Source of the DNA: Chlorobiales bacterium
GTDB taxonomy: Bacteria; Bacteroidota; Chlorobiia; Chlorobiales; Chlorobiaceae
DNA: 14,863 nt
Assembly: GCA_022360355.1 (NCBI GenBank)
Contig: JAKSCY010000725.1
Location: 1 to 14,863, forward strand
Direction: 5' to 3'
Under the pieces are notes generated by a model. It made no database searches and had not been told where the DNA came from. It saw only the letters and a list, made by a program, of their open reading frames with translations. A program made the position numbers and the translations under genes. This document shows positions 14,537-14,863 of the stretch, one piece after another (the stretch's first letter is position 1; each line of letters starts with the position of its first letter).

Positions 14537-14863
14537 CGACAAAGACATGCAGTGCCATTACAATGCCTCCTGTAGTTGATAGGTTGCTTTTCTGCTCCCG
14601 GCTTATGTCAGTGAATTATACGTAATGTATCGTATTTCATTGAGTAATCGATAATCGTGCAGATGGATATGTGGATGCGGAAACAGGATGGGCATGGGGC
14701 AAGACTCAAATGCGGAAATGAAATATTTGCTATATTCTCCACCTGTTGTTGGTTTTAAGTGTATCACCACAGCTTTGATAACGATAAATCCTCGTTGATC
14801 CGTGAGTTCTTCTTCTCCATCTTCCGGTGCGGTGGTTTCTGCCAGTGTTTCTCCGGCAAAACA
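14537..14863. other. Terminal region without a confident gene; two open frames run off the edge
   Basis: No recognisable gene is seen. On the minus strand a frame without an internal start near its beginning is open from the window edge to a stop at 14603-14605 (86 codons). On the plus strand a frame from GTG 14759 stays open to the edge (35 codons). Either could be part of a neighbouring gene, and neither matches a family I know. No terminator hairpin follows the DUF1847 gene. Confidence 0.4.

Overview
The window most likely comes from a green sulfur bacterium or close relative (phylum Chlorobi). The main argument is a pair of small RRM-type RNA-binding protein genes. Each sits behind a nearly identical ~100-nt structured leader that fits the published Chlorobi-RRM RNA motif. 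The DUF4403 protein, of a family common in Bacteroidetes/Chlorobi, agrees with this. This assignment rests on recognition, not on a database search.

Layout. (1) 1-3832, plus strand: a possible extracellular-polysaccharide module. It holds the 3' part of a deacetylase/glycosyl-hydrolase-like membrane protein with a cytoplasmic zinc-ribbon tail, then a secreted GH75-type chitosanase-like protein, then a two-helix membrane protein with an exported beta-rich domain. (2) 4011-6460: a two-gene operon with an ATGA overlap, encoding a long-chain acyl-CoA synthetase and a FabG-like short-chain dehydrogenase. (3) 6683-9377: two paralogous RRM units, each made of promoter, ~100-nt leader, 89-codon gene and GC-rich terminator. 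A convergent DUF4403 gene lies between them. (4) 9379-9831, minus strand: an RDD-family membrane protein. (5) 10091-12776: a Kef-type cation/proton antiporter with a C-terminal nucleotide-binding domain, overlapping a tandem-domain UspE-like stress protein. (6) 12873-13688: a PAP2 membrane phosphatase. (7) 13862-14536: a Cys-rich DUF1847 protein. The last ~330 bases hold no confident gene.

How the genes relate. Deacetylase and chitosanase activities fit together as modification and trimming of an amino-sugar polymer. The ligase and SDR probably act in sequence on an acyl-CoA. The antiporter and Usp protein look like an ion/stress pair. The RRM proteins probably regulate themselves through their leaders. 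No tRNA, rRNA, CRISPR array, insertion sequence or phage gene was seen. The signal most worth following is the duplicated RRM leader, with stem-preserving substitutions and a start-proximal hairpin. Next is the polysaccharide module with its unusual cytoplasmic zinc-ribbon tail.
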